This document shows, piece by piece, positions 23,691 through 31,603 of a DNA stretch of 35,209 nucleotides. Made by a program: the position numbers and the translations under genes. Within the stretch, counting starts at the first letter, position 1. The number at the start of each line of letters is the position of its first letter. The stretch is taken from the NCBI GenBank assembly GCA_947626995.1, contig CANQUI010000023.1, positions 1-35,209 on the forward strand, in the 5' to 3' direction. The notes beneath the pieces were generated by a model that saw only the letters and a program-made list of their open reading frames with translations, did no database searches and had not been told where the DNA came from. Source of the stretch: an uncultured Eisenbergiella sp. GTDB lineage: Bacteria > Bacillota > Clostridia > Lachnospirales > Lachnospiraceae.

Positions 23691-24924
23691 AATCGTTTCT
23701 TTCCGCCTTTTTGCTCCCTCCTGCGGCGGCCCGTCCGGCCGTATAGCCGCTGGTAAAGGCCCATTGCAGGTTATAGCCGCCGCACCTGCCGTCCACATCC
23801 AGCATTTCCCCGCAAAGATACAGTCCGGGGACGCGGATTGCGCCAAGGTCATCGTCCAGCTCGGACAACGCAACGCCTCCCATACAGACCTGGGACTGCC
23901 GCAGCGGATTCGTGGCGTAAACCGTGACGCCAAGGGCCCGCGCGGTTTGAAAAAGCTGTCGGATCCGCTCCTGATTTTGCGGACAGACCAATTCCTCCTG
24001 CCGAATCCCGCAAAGCTTCATCAATGTCGTTACCACCTTTGCGGGCAGCATGCTGCAGCCCATCAGCCGGATCGGTTTTCCCAAAAAGACGCGCATCTGC
24101 TTTGTCAGAAACGCATCCCACGTCTCTTTTGGGTATTCCGGCAAAAAGTCAAGAACGGCAGAAACCGTCTGTTTGTCCGCAATCGCCTCCGACGCGAACC
24201 GGCTCAGCTGAAAGACCGGGATGCCGGAAATCCCGTAGTCCGTAAGCTGCAGTTCTCCCGTCTCCGAATATACCCTGTCCGACACATGAAGATCAATGCG
24301 CGCCTGACAGCGGACACCGGCCAGCGCCCCAAAAAAACGTTCCCTGCAGCGCAGCGCGGTCAGCGCGGGCAGCAAAGGATACGTCAGAAGGCCCATCTGA
24401 CCGGCCAGGGCAAAACCGTCCGGCGGATCCGGCCGGGCCAGACCCGCACTGCTTCCGCAGGCCAGAATGATCCGGTCAAACGAAAACGTCCCCTGTCCGG
24501 AGGTGAGCAAAAACCGTTTCTTTTTTTGAATATGTACGATCCGGCAATCCGTGATCTGTCGGACCTTAAGCCGGAAAAGCTCTCCTTGCAGCGAGTCCAG
24601 CACCGCCGCAGCCTGCAGGCTGCGCGGATAGAGATATCCGTTTTTATCGATCAGCACAAGCCCCAGCGATTCAAAAAAGGAAATCGTCTCCCGTACGCCG
24701 AAACGGGAAAACCAGCCCGAAAGACGTCCTGTATCGTGTCCCCGGTAATCCCGGTTCGCATCAAAATCCAGATTGGAAAGATTGCATCTTCCGTTTCCCG
24801 TCGCCAGGAGCTTTTTGCCGATCTGCCTGCATCCTTCCAGCAGCGTGACCTCTGCGCCTTCCCGGGCCGCCGCAATCGCGGCCATCATACCGGATGCTCC
24901 CGCGCCGACGATTCCGATCTGCAT
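23668..24924 (-). CDS. HI0933-like / YhiN-type NAD(P)/FAD-dependent oxidoreductase
   Basis: The 418-residue protein belongs to the HI0933 family of flavoproteins of unknown reaction. The N-terminal dinucleotide-binding motif is GAGASG (7-12), followed by the family-specific GKKLLATGNGRCNLSN (36-51). The C-terminal FAD-contact motif GLYLCGEMLDVDGRCGGYNLQWA is also family-typical. The ATG at 24922-24924 has AGGAGG 10 bases upstream. It ends inside the start of the next flavoprotein gene, with a 23-base overlap, so the two unrelated flavoproteins are probably co-translated. Electron donor and acceptor are unknown. A gap of 57 bases separates it from the BofC-like gene upstream. Confidence 0.87.
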   Translation of the reverse strand: MQIGIVGAGASGMMAAIAAAREGAEVTLLEGCRQIGKKLLATGNGRCNLSNLDFDANRDYRGHDTGRLSGWFSRFGVRETISFFESLGLVLIDKNGYLYPRSLQAAAVLDSLQGELFRLKVRQITDCRIVHIQKKKRFLLTSGQGTFSFDRIILACGSSAGLARPDPPDGFALAGQMGLLTYPLLPALTALRCRERFFGALAGVRCQARIDLHVSDRVYSETGELQLTDYGISGIPVFQLSRFASEAIADKQTVSAVLDFLPEYPKETWDAFLTKQMRVFLGKPIRLMGCSMLPAKVVTTLMKLCGIRQEELVCPQNQERIRQLFQTARALGVTVYATNPLRQSQVCMGGVALSELDDDLGAIRVPGLYLCGEMLDVDGRCGGYNLQWAFTSGYTAGRAAAGGSKKAERNDYDQNTTA

Positions 24925-24981
24925 CTCGCCGCAGCCTCCTTTTCTTTGTCTCGGGCCGAAACAAACCCATTTATCATGATA

Positions 24982-25614
24982 CTACGAACTCCCGTAAGAA
25001 ACAAGAAATTTTTCCAATTCCCCATAGCTGTCCACGCACATCCCATCCAGGATTTTTTTCTGAATTTCATCCGGCAGCCGCCTTCCGTCGATCCGGGTTT
25101 CCAGATAGACGGTGGTACGGTCCTGCTCATATACCACCACCCTGTTTTTTACCAGCATAAGGTAAAAGATCTGTTGTTCCGGTTTCTTCTGATAGCTTTT
25201 TTGCAGCAGAATCTTTTGGGGCGAAAAAGAAAGGACCTCCACGGATACCAGTCCCGCCCTGCGATCCTCCAAAGACGGCGCCTCCTGAAGCAGACGCGCG
25301 CAGACCAGAAACTGTTCCCGGTCCATCCCCACATATTGCTCCGGGATCCTTTCCGACTGCTGCGTTTGCGTACCGGTGTTCAGATCACGGATCCGTATTA
25401 CAAATTCCGCGTCGGCACGGACGGTGTTTTGTCCGACGGACGTTTGCAAAACCGTCCCGGCGGGCGGATCCGCCGTTTCCGCTCTTCTTTCGGGCAGACT
25501 GCGCCCCGGATAGAAAAAATCAAGATACTCTATATGCGCATAAAATCCCAGTCCCAAAAGCAGGCAGGAATAAAGAAAAAAGCCGATCCTTTTTAAGCGG
25601 CGCATCCGTCTCAC
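24982..25614 (-). CDS. Membrane-anchored protein with BofC C-terminal-like domain
   Basis: I do not recognise a named family with certainty. The 210-residue protein begins with a basic tail (MRRMRRLKR) and one membrane helix (about 9-27), followed by an extracytoplasmic domain. The last 60 residues run YLMLVKNRVVVYE, a short gap, then LPDEIQKKILDGMCVDSYGELEKFLVSY. This layout (strand-strand-helix with L-P-x-E-x-x-x-x-x-x-x-G-x-x-v-x-x-x-x-E-L-x-x-x-L) resembles the C-terminal domain of BofC, the forespore protein that restrains SpoIVB signalling in Bacillus. A middle segment, RADAEFVIRIRDL, could be a second small domain. The ATG at 25612-25614 follows a GAGGTGA site; Met4 is an alternative. 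It comes 47 bases after the flippase gene. Confidence 0.6.
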   Translation of the reverse strand: MRRMRRLKRIGFFLYSCLLLGLGFYAHIEYLDFFYPGRSLPERRAETADPPAGTVLQTSVGQNTVRADAEFVIRIRDLNTGTQTQQSERIPEQYVGMDREQFLVCARLLQEAPSLEDRRAGLVSVEVLSFSPQKILLQKSYQKKPEQQIFYLMLVKNRVVVYEQDRTTVYLETRIDGRRLPDEIQKKILDGMCVDSYGELEKFLVSYGSS

Positions 25615-25661
25615 CTCTTAAAAAGTATCAGCCCCTTTTTCCTTTCTTATTCACGAACCGG

Positions 25662-27317
25662 CTATCTCATGATCCCGATCGTTCTGGCAAAAAGAATCAG
25701 CGCGTCGCCGCCCGGGAAAGTCTGCAGCTCCCGCGCCGTAGCGCCCCGCAGCAGAACCGTGACCACAAAATAAACCAGAAATCCGACAATCCCCGTGACG
25801 AAAGCATTGACAAACGCCGGCGCGCCGGAAAGGAGGAGACGGCCCAGCAGCGCGCACACGCCCGCCATGATCGCGCCGGAAATCAGCGGCGCCAGCAGCA
25901 CCCGGAACCAATTGACGCGGATTCTGCCCTGCCGGCACACAAATACGCCCAGAATCATACTCAGTAAAAGGAATAAAATGAGATGGGAAATGACAATCCC
26001 GTAAAGATCCATCCGCAGCGTCACTAACAGCACCCGAAGCACCGCCACATAGAGCGCAAATCCTGCCACTGTGCACAAAAGCAGGCCGGGAAGCCGATCC
26101 ATCCCCAGCAAAATCGCGCCCCAGACCGCCGCAATCCCGAACAGAAGCAGGCAAAGCCCCCCTATGCGCAGGACGCCGCCCAGCGGCTGCGTATATAGCT
26201 CCCGTCCGCAGGCATCCAGCAGCGGTTCGGCCATAATAAGATAGAAAACGGCAAAGGGAACCGACAAAAGGGTACAACAGCGCAGAGACAGCATACACCG
26301 CTCCCGGAATTTTCTCAGGTTGCGCTGTGCGAAGCTCACCCGCACCCCCGGTATCATATGTCTGGCAAAAGCGATCAGCAAAAAGCACGGCAGCGCCAGA
26401 AGCGGCAGCACGTTCCCCGCATACGCGCCAAAGGAACGGACCGCGTTTTCACCGGTTTCTTCTGTCCGGGCCGCAAAATAAAAGCAGGTCTGCACAACGC
26501 CGGTCAGGCTCAAAAACAACAGCGGAAACCAGACGGGAAGGGCATGGTCCATGATACTCAAAACCAGCTGCCCCCGTTTTTCCCGCACTCCCATCCCGTT
26601 CTGGACAGCATCCGGACGGCTAGAGACGACCGAGCGGTTCCAAAGCCATGTGATGACAGCCACGATTGCGCCGATCAGAGAGGCAAGCAGCACAGAGGCC
26701 CCGGCTCCCAGGGCGCCATAGGCCGGACCGTACTGCTCATTTTGCAGCAGCGCGCCCACCTTTTGCCCGTATTGCATCAGAGGTTCTGTCAGAAGCGGTC
26801 CTCCCAGAAACAGCGCGCCAAAAAAAACGATCCGGATCAGGCCGGAGGCGGACAGACATCCGAAGCCGTCCAGCCCTCCCGATAAGACCGAAAGGACGAC
26901 GATCAAAAGCAGCGCCGGAAGCATTGCCCGAAGCGCCATGGAGGACAGATTCAGATGAAGGAACCGCTGCGCCAGAAAATCTGCGCCAAAAAAGAATCCC
27001 CCTCCCAAAAACAGAGCCAGTACGATGCCGCTTCCCAGCGCGGTAAAAACCACCCGCCTGGCGTCCCTGCTTCTTCCTCTCTCCAGCCGGGTGACCACCA
27101 GAGCGGACACCGCGTCCGAAAGACCGGCCGCCAGCGGAAGGGCCAGCAGCGCAAACCAGTCAAACGCCGCGCCGTAATAGGCGCTGCCGTCCGCTTTGTA
27201 AATCCCCGCAAGCCCGATTCTTCTCAGGCCGGCCGCCAGCGCGGCCAGATAGCAAAGCGTCCCGACGAGATTCTCAGGCAATACAAAAGTCCTGCTTCTT
27301 TTCCTTCGTGTTTTCAC
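25662..27317 (-). CDS. MOP-superfamily lipid flippase, MurJ/SpoVB/polysaccharide-exporter type
   Basis: The 551-residue protein is hydrophobic through most of its length, with about 13 or 14 predicted membrane helices separated by short basic loops. This is the profile of MOP-superfamily flippases (MurJ, SpoVB, Wzx/PST). The N-terminal region (GLRRIGLAGIYKADGSAYYGAAFDWFALLALPLAAGLSDAVSALV) resembles the first two helices of SpoVB-like proteins. The likely substrate is an undecaprenyl-linked wall or spore-cortex precursor, but this is inference. The start is GTG at 27315-27317 with AGGGAG 7 bases upstream. It begins 4 bases before the ybeY stop region, so it is probably co-expressed. The sequence is divergent from typical SpoVB, and a dedicated exporter role is possible. 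Confidence 0.8.
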   Translation of the reverse strand: MKTRRKRSRTFVLPENLVGTLCYLAALAAGLRRIGLAGIYKADGSAYYGAAFDWFALLALPLAAGLSDAVSALVVTRLERGRSRDARRVVFTALGSGIVLALFLGGGFFFGADFLAQRFLHLNLSSMALRAMLPALLLIVVLSVLSGGLDGFGCLSASGLIRIVFFGALFLGGPLLTEPLMQYGQKVGALLQNEQYGPAYGALGAGASVLLASLIGAIVAVITWLWNRSVVSSRPDAVQNGMGVREKRGQLVLSIMDHALPVWFPLLFLSLTGVVQTCFYFAARTEETGENAVRSFGAYAGNVLPLLALPCFLLIAFARHMIPGVRVSFAQRNLRKFRERCMLSLRCCTLLSVPFAVFYLIMAEPLLDACGRELYTQPLGGVLRIGGLCLLLFGIAAVWGAILLGMDRLPGLLLCTVAGFALYVAVLRVLLVTLRMDLYGIVISHLILFLLLSMILGVFVCRQGRIRVNWFRVLLAPLISGAIMAGVCALLGRLLLSGAPAFVNAFVTGIVGFLVYFVVTVLLRGATARELQTFPGGDALILFARTIGIMR

Positions 27318-27321
27318 ATTT

Positions 27322-27828
27322 TTACTCCCTGTCTCTGGTTATCCTCAGTAAATTCAGGATCCGTTCCTGCTTTTCTTCCATGACGGCCGCCTCTTCTTTT
27401 GTCTCATGATCGTATCCGCAAAGATGAAGCATGCTGTGGGCGACCAGAAACGCAAATTCCCGTCTGACGCTGTGCGCGTAGTTCTCCGCCTGGCTGTAAA
27501 TTTTGGGGGCGCACAGGATGATGTCGCCCAGGATCAGCTCTCCGCTGTCGGGATGAAAATAATCGGCCTCGTTTTGTTCTACAATGGAAAAATCCGATTC
27601 CCTCTCAAACGGAATATTGGGGAAACTGAGCACGTCCGTCTCCCTGTCGATCCCTCTGTAGTTTTTGTTATAGGAGCGGATCCCGTCCAGATCCGTAATC
27701 AGCACATTGACTTCCGTCTCATACGGGCAGTTTTCTTCGTCCAGAACCGCCCCCACTACCGTCTTTGCCAGCGCTTCCGGAGAAAAAGGAAACGCGGTCC
27801 CGGTCTCATTTTCTACGCATACTGTCAT
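27322..27828 (-). CDS. ybeY: Endoribonuclease / rRNA maturation factor YbeY
   Basis: YbeY is a single-strand-specific metal-dependent RNase involved in 16S rRNA 3'-end maturation and ribosome quality control. From the ATG at 27826-27828 the protein has 168 residues. The zinc-binding motif is HSMLHLCGYDH (three His in the H-x3-H-x5-H pattern). Upstream signatures are TDVLSFPNIPFE and the GDIILCAPKI strand. The frame is open further upstream to 27882, inside phoH, but GGAGG at 27834-27838 lies 5 bases before the chosen ATG, and homologues start near MTVCVENETG. The 5' end overlaps phoH by 23 bases. The phoH-ybeY pairing is the conserved Firmicute order. Confidence 0.94.
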   Translation of the reverse strand: MTVCVENETGTAFPFSPEALAKTVVGAVLDEENCPYETEVNVLITDLDGIRSYNKNYRGIDRETDVLSFPNIPFERESDFSIVEQNEADYFHPDSGELILGDIILCAPKIYSQAENYAHSVRREFAFLVAHSMLHLCGYDHETKEEAAVMEEKQERILNLLRITRDRE

Positions 27829-28816
27829 GTCTGCCTCCACGCCTGCTTTGCCGGTACGCCTCTTTTTCTTCGTAGGCCTCATAAGCCGTTACGATCTTTT
27901 GCACCAGCGGATGCCGGACCACATCGCGGCTTGTCAGACGGCAAAACGCGATCTCTTCGATGTGGGAAAGTACTCTGACCGCCACGTCCAGCCCGGAGGT
28001 CACGCCGGGGGCCAGATCCTTTTGCGAGGCGTCGCCCGTGACCACCACTTTGGAACCGAATCCGATTCGGGTCAGAAACATTTTCATCTGCGCCGGCGTG
28101 GTATTCTGGGCTTCGTCCAGGATGATATAGGCGTTGTCCAGCGTCCTGCCCCGCATATAGGCCAGAGGCGCCACTTCGATCAGTCCTTTTTCCATATTTT
28201 TGGAGAAGCTTTCTGCCCCCATGATCTGATACAGCGCGTCATAGAGCGGACGCAGATAAGGATCCACCTTGCTTTGCAGATCCCCGGGCAAAAACCCCAG
28301 TTTCTCTCCCGCCTCAATCGCCGGTCTGGTGAGGATAATGCGCTCCACCTCGTTGCTCTTAAAGGCGGTGATCGCCATGGCCATGGCAAGGTAGGTCTTG
28401 CCGGTGCCGGCAGGACCCAGACCAAATACAATCATGTTGTGACGCATGGCGTCCACATATTCTTTCTGCCCCAGCGTTTTGGGCCGGACAGGCCTGCCGT
28501 TTGCCGTATGGCAGATCAGATCCTCTTCCACCGTAAGCAGCGCATCCGTACGATTCTCCATGCTCATTGCAATGGCATAATCCACATTCTGTTCCTGAAT
28601 CTGGTTTCCTCTCTTTGAAATCTCATAGAGCTGACGCAGGACATCAAACGCGCGGTCCACCTGAACGTCGCTGCCGCTGATCCTGACGGAACCGTCCCGA
28701 TCCACGATATTCACAGAAAAAGCGCGCTCCAGCTTTTTTACATAGCTGTCGAACTCTCCGAACAAATTACGGATATGGACGGTCTCCATATCCAAATGTT
28801 CTTCTTTATATGCCAT
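27806..28816 (-). CDS. phoH: PhoH family ATPase (PhoH-like RNA-associated protein)
   Basis: The 336-residue protein has an N-terminal small domain (about 14-80) of the KH-like type seen in YqfE/PhoL proteins, then a RecA-like PhoH ATPase. Walker A is GPAGTGKT (134-141) and Walker B is YIILDEAQN. A TGDASQKDL segment follows as the sensor region. PhoH-like proteins are thought to act in RNA metabolism beside YbeY; the ATPase fold is certain, the exact role is not. The last 30 residues are basic and serine-rich (SRRGGRHDSMRRK). The ATG at 28814-28816 has GGGAG 6 bases upstream, 49 bases after yqfD. It overlaps the start of ybeY. Confidence 0.93.
   Translation of the reverse strand: MAYKEEHLDMETVHIRNLFGEFDSYVKKLERAFSVNIVDRDGSVRISGSDVQVDRAFDVLRQLYEISKRGNQIQEQNVDYAIAMSMENRTDALLTVEEDLICHTANGRPVRPKTLGQKEYVDAMRHNMIVFGLGPAGTGKTYLAMAMAITAFKSNEVERIILTRPAIEAGEKLGFLPGDLQSKVDPYLRPLYDALYQIMGAESFSKNMEKGLIEVAPLAYMRGRTLDNAYIILDEAQNTTPAQMKMFLTRIGFGSKVVVTGDASQKDLAPGVTSGLDVAVRVLSHIEEIAFCRLTSRDVVRHPLVQKIVTAYEAYEEKEAYRQSRRGGRHDSMRRK
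27834..27838 (-). promoter_or_regulatory. Ribosome binding site that decides the ybeY start
   Basis: GGAGG on the minus strand lies five bases before the ATG at 27826-27828 and is embedded in the 3' end of phoH. The alternative upstream ATG at 27880-27882 has no comparable site. Confidence 0.55.
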
Positions 28817-28865
28817 AGCGCGCTCCCGCTCTCATTTCAATCATTCCGCAATCTCCCGCATCGCT

Positions 28866-30107
28866 TTAAGGCGCATCCGGATCGGGATTTGCCTCCTCCG
28901 GCAATACGGCCGCCTTTTGCCAGACCGCCTGCTGATGCACCTTCAGGGTCCCGGACAAAACAAGCCCGTTTTCCCCTTTTCCTATTTTAACATCTTTTTG
29001 TATAATGTGTACCCCTTTTTCTTCAAAACCATCAATTATTTTTTCAAATTTATCTTCCAGCAGCGCGCGCGCATTGTCCGCGTCATACACCGCATCCACC
29101 GGCAGATACTCGCGGCACACGATCCGTCCCGTATAAACGGGCAGATCGATCTGACCGAAGAGACAAAGCCGCTTTTCCTGCATCAGCTCGTCGTACTTCA
29201 CATACCGGCACCGGGTGAAGGGAAATCGGTAGCGTTTCCCAAACAGGGAAAAAAAGCGGTATTCCTTTTCCCGTCCGGTATAATTTTTGTACGTATAGGA
29301 AAAAGGCTGAAAGACCCGCAGCGCTTCTTCATACTCCAGCACCACGTCCCCGTCCGCCACGGCGGTATCCCATTCCCGTACCGTCCCGTCGTCGTTGGCC
29401 ACCGGAATACATCCGCTGATCAGAATATCCCCCTTTTCCACAAAATCGCCGATTTTCACCTGGGGGACCCCGGAACGGGTCAGAATATCGGCGACGATCC
29501 CGGAACGGGCCGCTACCAGATCCGCCCCGTTTTCAAAACGCTCTGCCCGTTCCTGTTGTTCCTCTTTCGTGGGCAGTTCATTCTCCTTGATGGCCACCGT
29601 CAGCTTCGTCCCGTTCAGCCGCAGGGAGGTCCAGGTGACCTGCGCAAAGGATTCCCGCAGCGCATCCTCCAGCGCTTCCAGATCGAGCCCCTTTTTTTTC
29701 ACGCCGTATCCCACACCCTCCGAAGAAAGAAAAGCGTATAATTCATCTTCGGTGATCCGTTCGTTTCCCGTAAATTCGATGGCCCAGACAAATTGCGACA
29801 TGACGACCAAAAAGAGAAGGCACAGGCCAACCCCGGCCACAAACATCTTTCTGCGTCTCATATCCCGCACGAAAAAAGGCAGCCCGTGCCTTTCCAGCAC
29901 GGCCACCTTTGTTTTCGTTTTTTTCACGATGTCCTTTAGCAGGAAAAAATCGGACAGGCCGATATACATGACGTAATAGCCGCCGTATCCTGACAATCCC
30001 CACAGGATGATCCCCCTGTTGGTGCAAAGATTCATAAACCGTTCGGGGGAATAGCCCCATACCTTGATTTTCAAATATCCTTTCAGATATCGCAGGATCC
30101 CTATCAT
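28866..30107 (-). CDS. yqfD: Sporulation protein YqfD
   Basis: YqfD is a sporulation-associated membrane protein, under sigma-E control in Bacillus, needed for sporulation but without known biochemical activity. The 413-residue product (ATG at 30105-30107, GGAGG 4 bases upstream) has an N-terminal cytoplasmic domain with the family pattern GYLKIKVWGYSPERFMNLCTNRGIILWG, a basic RRRK stop-transfer, and one membrane helix (about 88-108). A large extracytoplasmic domain with POTRA-like strands follows (FTGNERITEDELYAFL onward). The middle carries PQVKIGDFVEKGDILISG, a hairpin like those in biotinyl/HlyD-type domains. Length is typical. The upstream frame continues to 30152 but overlaps yqfC, so I took the later ATG. 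Confidence 0.92.
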   Translation of the reverse strand: MIGILRYLKGYLKIKVWGYSPERFMNLCTNRGIILWGLSGYGGYYVMYIGLSDFFLLKDIVKKTKTKVAVLERHGLPFFVRDMRRRKMFVAGVGLCLLFLVVMSQFVWAIEFTGNERITEDELYAFLSSEGVGYGVKKKGLDLEALEDALRESFAQVTWTSLRLNGTKLTVAIKENELPTKEEQQERAERFENGADLVAARSGIVADILTRSGVPQVKIGDFVEKGDILISGCIPVANDDGTVREWDTAVADGDVVLEYEEALRVFQPFSYTYKNYTGREKEYRFFSLFGKRYRFPFTRCRYVKYDELMQEKRLCLFGQIDLPVYTGRIVCREYLPVDAVYDADNARALLEDKFEKIIDGFEEKGVHIIQKDVKIGKGENGLVLSGTLKVHQQAVWQKAAVLPEEANPDPDAP

Positions 30108-30117
30108 ATTGCCTCCG

Positions 30118-30411
30118 CTAAAGATAACTGATATCGGCGATTTTTCCCTCAATTTTCATATCTTCATTGGTATAATAGGAAATCTTCAGACATTGCCCGC
30201 GGACGCGGATCCGACAGGTCTTGCCCTGGAGCATGATACAACAGTCCGTATATTCCAGAATTCCGCGATAGTTCTCCACCAGCATCTGATCGCTGCCGAT
30301 CACCGTTACGATGCAGGCTCCCAGCATCATGTCCCGGGGCAGCTTCAGAGAATCCGAAAGCAGCTCTCTGGCGCTCTTTTCCGTTGTTTTTACGCGTTTC
30401 TTTCTGCCCAT
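30118..30411 (-). CDS. yqfC: Sporulation protein YqfC (YabP/YqfC family)
   Basis: The 97-residue protein belongs to the YabP/YqfC family of small spore-coat or engulfment-stage proteins. The pattern LKLPRDMMLGACIVTVIGSDQMLVENYRGILEYTD and the C-terminal RVRGQCLKISYYTNEDMKIEGKI strand set are family-typical. It is directly followed by yqfD, 10 bases later, as in Bacillus. The ATG at 30409-30411 has GGAG only one base upstream (30413-30416), an unusually tight spacing that should translate poorly. A sigma-E-like promoter overlaps the preceding rlmH stop. Mother-cell expression during sporulation is inferred from the family. Confidence 0.88.
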   Translation of the reverse strand: MGRKKRVKTTEKSARELLSDSLKLPRDMMLGACIVTVIGSDQMLVENYRGILEYTDCCIMLQGKTCRIRVRGQCLKISYYTNEDMKIEGKIADISYL

Positions 30412-30412
30412 G

Positions 30413-30416
30413 CTCC
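30413..30416 (-). promoter_or_regulatory. Unusually close GGAG before the yqfC start
   Basis: On the minus strand GGAG is separated from the ATG at 30409-30411 by a single base. Normal spacing is 5-9 bases. No in-frame alternative start sits at a better distance before the conserved domain, so initiation is either weak or uses another mode. Confidence 0.4.
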
Positions 30417-30446
30417 AATATATGAACCGCAGGGCGCTTTTATGTC
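30417..30446 (-). promoter_or_regulatory. Candidate sigma-E-type promoter before yqfC
   Basis: On the minus strand GACATAAA (30439-30446) and CATATATT (30417-30424) are separated by 14 bases. The second box matches the Bacillus sigma-E -10 pattern (CATACAHT) at seven of eight positions, and the first shares the CATA core of the -35 element (five of eight against GTCATATT). The -35 overlaps the rlmH stop codon. The predicted transcript would begin at about the yqfC ATG, which is unusually close. Confidence 0.3.
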
Positions 30447-30924
30447 ATTTGTGATACGGTTCGTGATGCACAATGCGGAAAGCGCGGTAGACCTGTTCCA
30501 GCAAAATGACGCGCATAAGCTGATGGGGAAACGTCATGTCGGAGAAGCTGATCGTTTCCTGCGCCCGGTCCAGTACGCTCCGGTGCAGGCCCAAAGAACC
30601 GCCGATGACAAACACCACGTCGCTCTTTCCGGAAATCCCCAGCTGTTCCAGGTGCCTGGCAAACCCCACGCTGTCCGTCTTTTTGCCGTCAATGGCCAGC
30701 GCAATGCAATAACTGTCCGGACGGATATGGGATAACAGGCGAAGGGCTTCCTTTTCCTTTCCGATCTCTTCCTGCGCCTTTTGACATCCCTCCTGCGTCC
30801 TTTCGTCCGCCACCTCAATCAGCTCCAGCCGGCAGTATCGGCTCAGCCGTTTCTGAAACTCTCCCACGGCCTCCCGGTAAAATTTTTCCTTGAGCTTGCC
30901 TACGCAAAGAACCGTAATTTTCAT
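30445..30924 (-). CDS. rlmH: 23S rRNA (pseudouridine1915-N3)-methyltransferase RlmH
   Basis: RlmH is a SPOUT methyltransferase that methylates pseudouridine 1915 in helix 69 of 23S rRNA, using S-adenosylmethionine. The 159-residue product has the usual length. The knot motif VFVIGGSLGLH and the SFSDMTFPHQLMRVILLEQVYRAFRI segment are family hallmarks, and the protein ends in PYHK, the conserved C-terminal Tyr-His-Lys used in catalysis. The ATG overlaps the stop of the upstream zinc-ribbon gene (30921-30924, ATGA) and has no strong ribosome site of its own, so translation is probably coupled. The stop codon overlaps the candidate yqfC promoter. Confidence 0.96.
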   Translation of the reverse strand: MKITVLCVGKLKEKFYREAVGEFQKRLSRYCRLELIEVADERTQEGCQKAQEEIGKEKEALRLLSHIRPDSYCIALAIDGKKTDSVGFARHLEQLGISGKSDVVFVIGGSLGLHRSVLDRAQETISFSDMTFPHQLMRVILLEQVYRAFRIVHHEPYHK

Positions 30925-31601
30925 TGTTCATCAAAGAGCTTTCCATAGAGCTCTTCCGCGAAATGATCCACATAGCCTTCTTCCAGGTCGCCAAAACGGG
31001 CAAAAAGCGTCTCCCGGATCCGTTCCATACGCTTAAAGTATAAAAGTTCTTCCGTATCCTCCGTTTCCCTGCCGCAGGTTTCGTCGATTTGTTCCGCGCT
31101 CAGATGCTCCAGGCTATACCGCCACAGCTCTTCCTTCCAGGCCTTTTCCTCTCCCGCCTTTTTCTCCAGTTTTTTACCGGAACGCAAAGAGGCAGCGCCC
31201 AGCGCCAGAAACAGCAAAAACAGCGCTCCCATGACAAGACAGAGAAAAGGCTGGCTGCGCCAGCTTAACTGCACCGGCAAAATCCCGGACAAAAGCAGCA
31301 ACAGCAGCGCGATACCCGCGACGCCCACCGCGATCAGCGTAAAGGCGCCGGACTTATATTCCGCGGCCTTTTGGGACGCCTCCTCATAGACGCCTTTCAA
31401 CCGGGCGTCTTTTGGGGCCTTTTGGGACGGCAGATCGGCATCGTCCTCATCCTCATTTACGGGCGCAGAGACAACCACATCGTCGGTCTCTTCTTCCGTT
31501 TTTTGGGGTTCGTCAAGCGATTCCACCAGTTCGCAGCCGCAGTCTGCACAGACGCGAATCCCTTCCACATATTCGTTCTTACAGTTGGGACACCAGGGCA
31601 T
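30921..31601 (-). CDS. Zinc-ribbon two-helix membrane protein of unknown function
   Basis: I do not recognise a functional family. The 226 residues start with a zinc ribbon (Cys4, Cys7, Cys18, Cys21 as CPNC and CADC), then an acidic, low-complexity linker (about 27-62, rich in Glu and Asp). Two membrane helices follow (about 86-109 and 118-138), then a charged cytoplasmic helical tail (about 140-226) rich in Glu, Lys and Arg. The ribbon and tail would lie on the same, cytoplasmic side. Such small ribbon-plus-helices proteins are common in Lachnospiraceae. The ATG at 31599-31601 has AAGGGGG about 9 bases upstream and starts 2 bases after the gltA stop. It overlaps rlmH by 4 bases. Confidence 0.82.
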   Translation of the reverse strand: MPWCPNCKNEYVEGIRVCADCGCELVESLDEPQKTEEETDDVVVSAPVNEDEDDADLPSQKAPKDARLKGVYEEASQKAAEYKSGAFTLIAVGVAGIALLLLLLSGILPVQLSWRSQPFLCLVMGALFLLFLALGAASLRSGKKLEKKAGEEKAWKEELWRYSLEHLSAEQIDETCGRETEDTEELLYFKRMERIRETLFARFGDLEEGYVDHFAEELYGKLFDEQ

Positions 31602-31603
31602 GT

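Noticed and set aside
22083-23756. 557-codon open frame on the plus strand
   Set aside because: It is exactly antisense to the FAD dehydrogenase gene and has no recognisable family motifs; GC-rich third codon positions of the real gene create the open frame.
23764-25596. 610-codon open frame on the plus strand
   Set aside because: Antisense to the HI0933-like and BofC-like genes, with a biased His/Arg/Gln-rich composition typical of a shadow frame.
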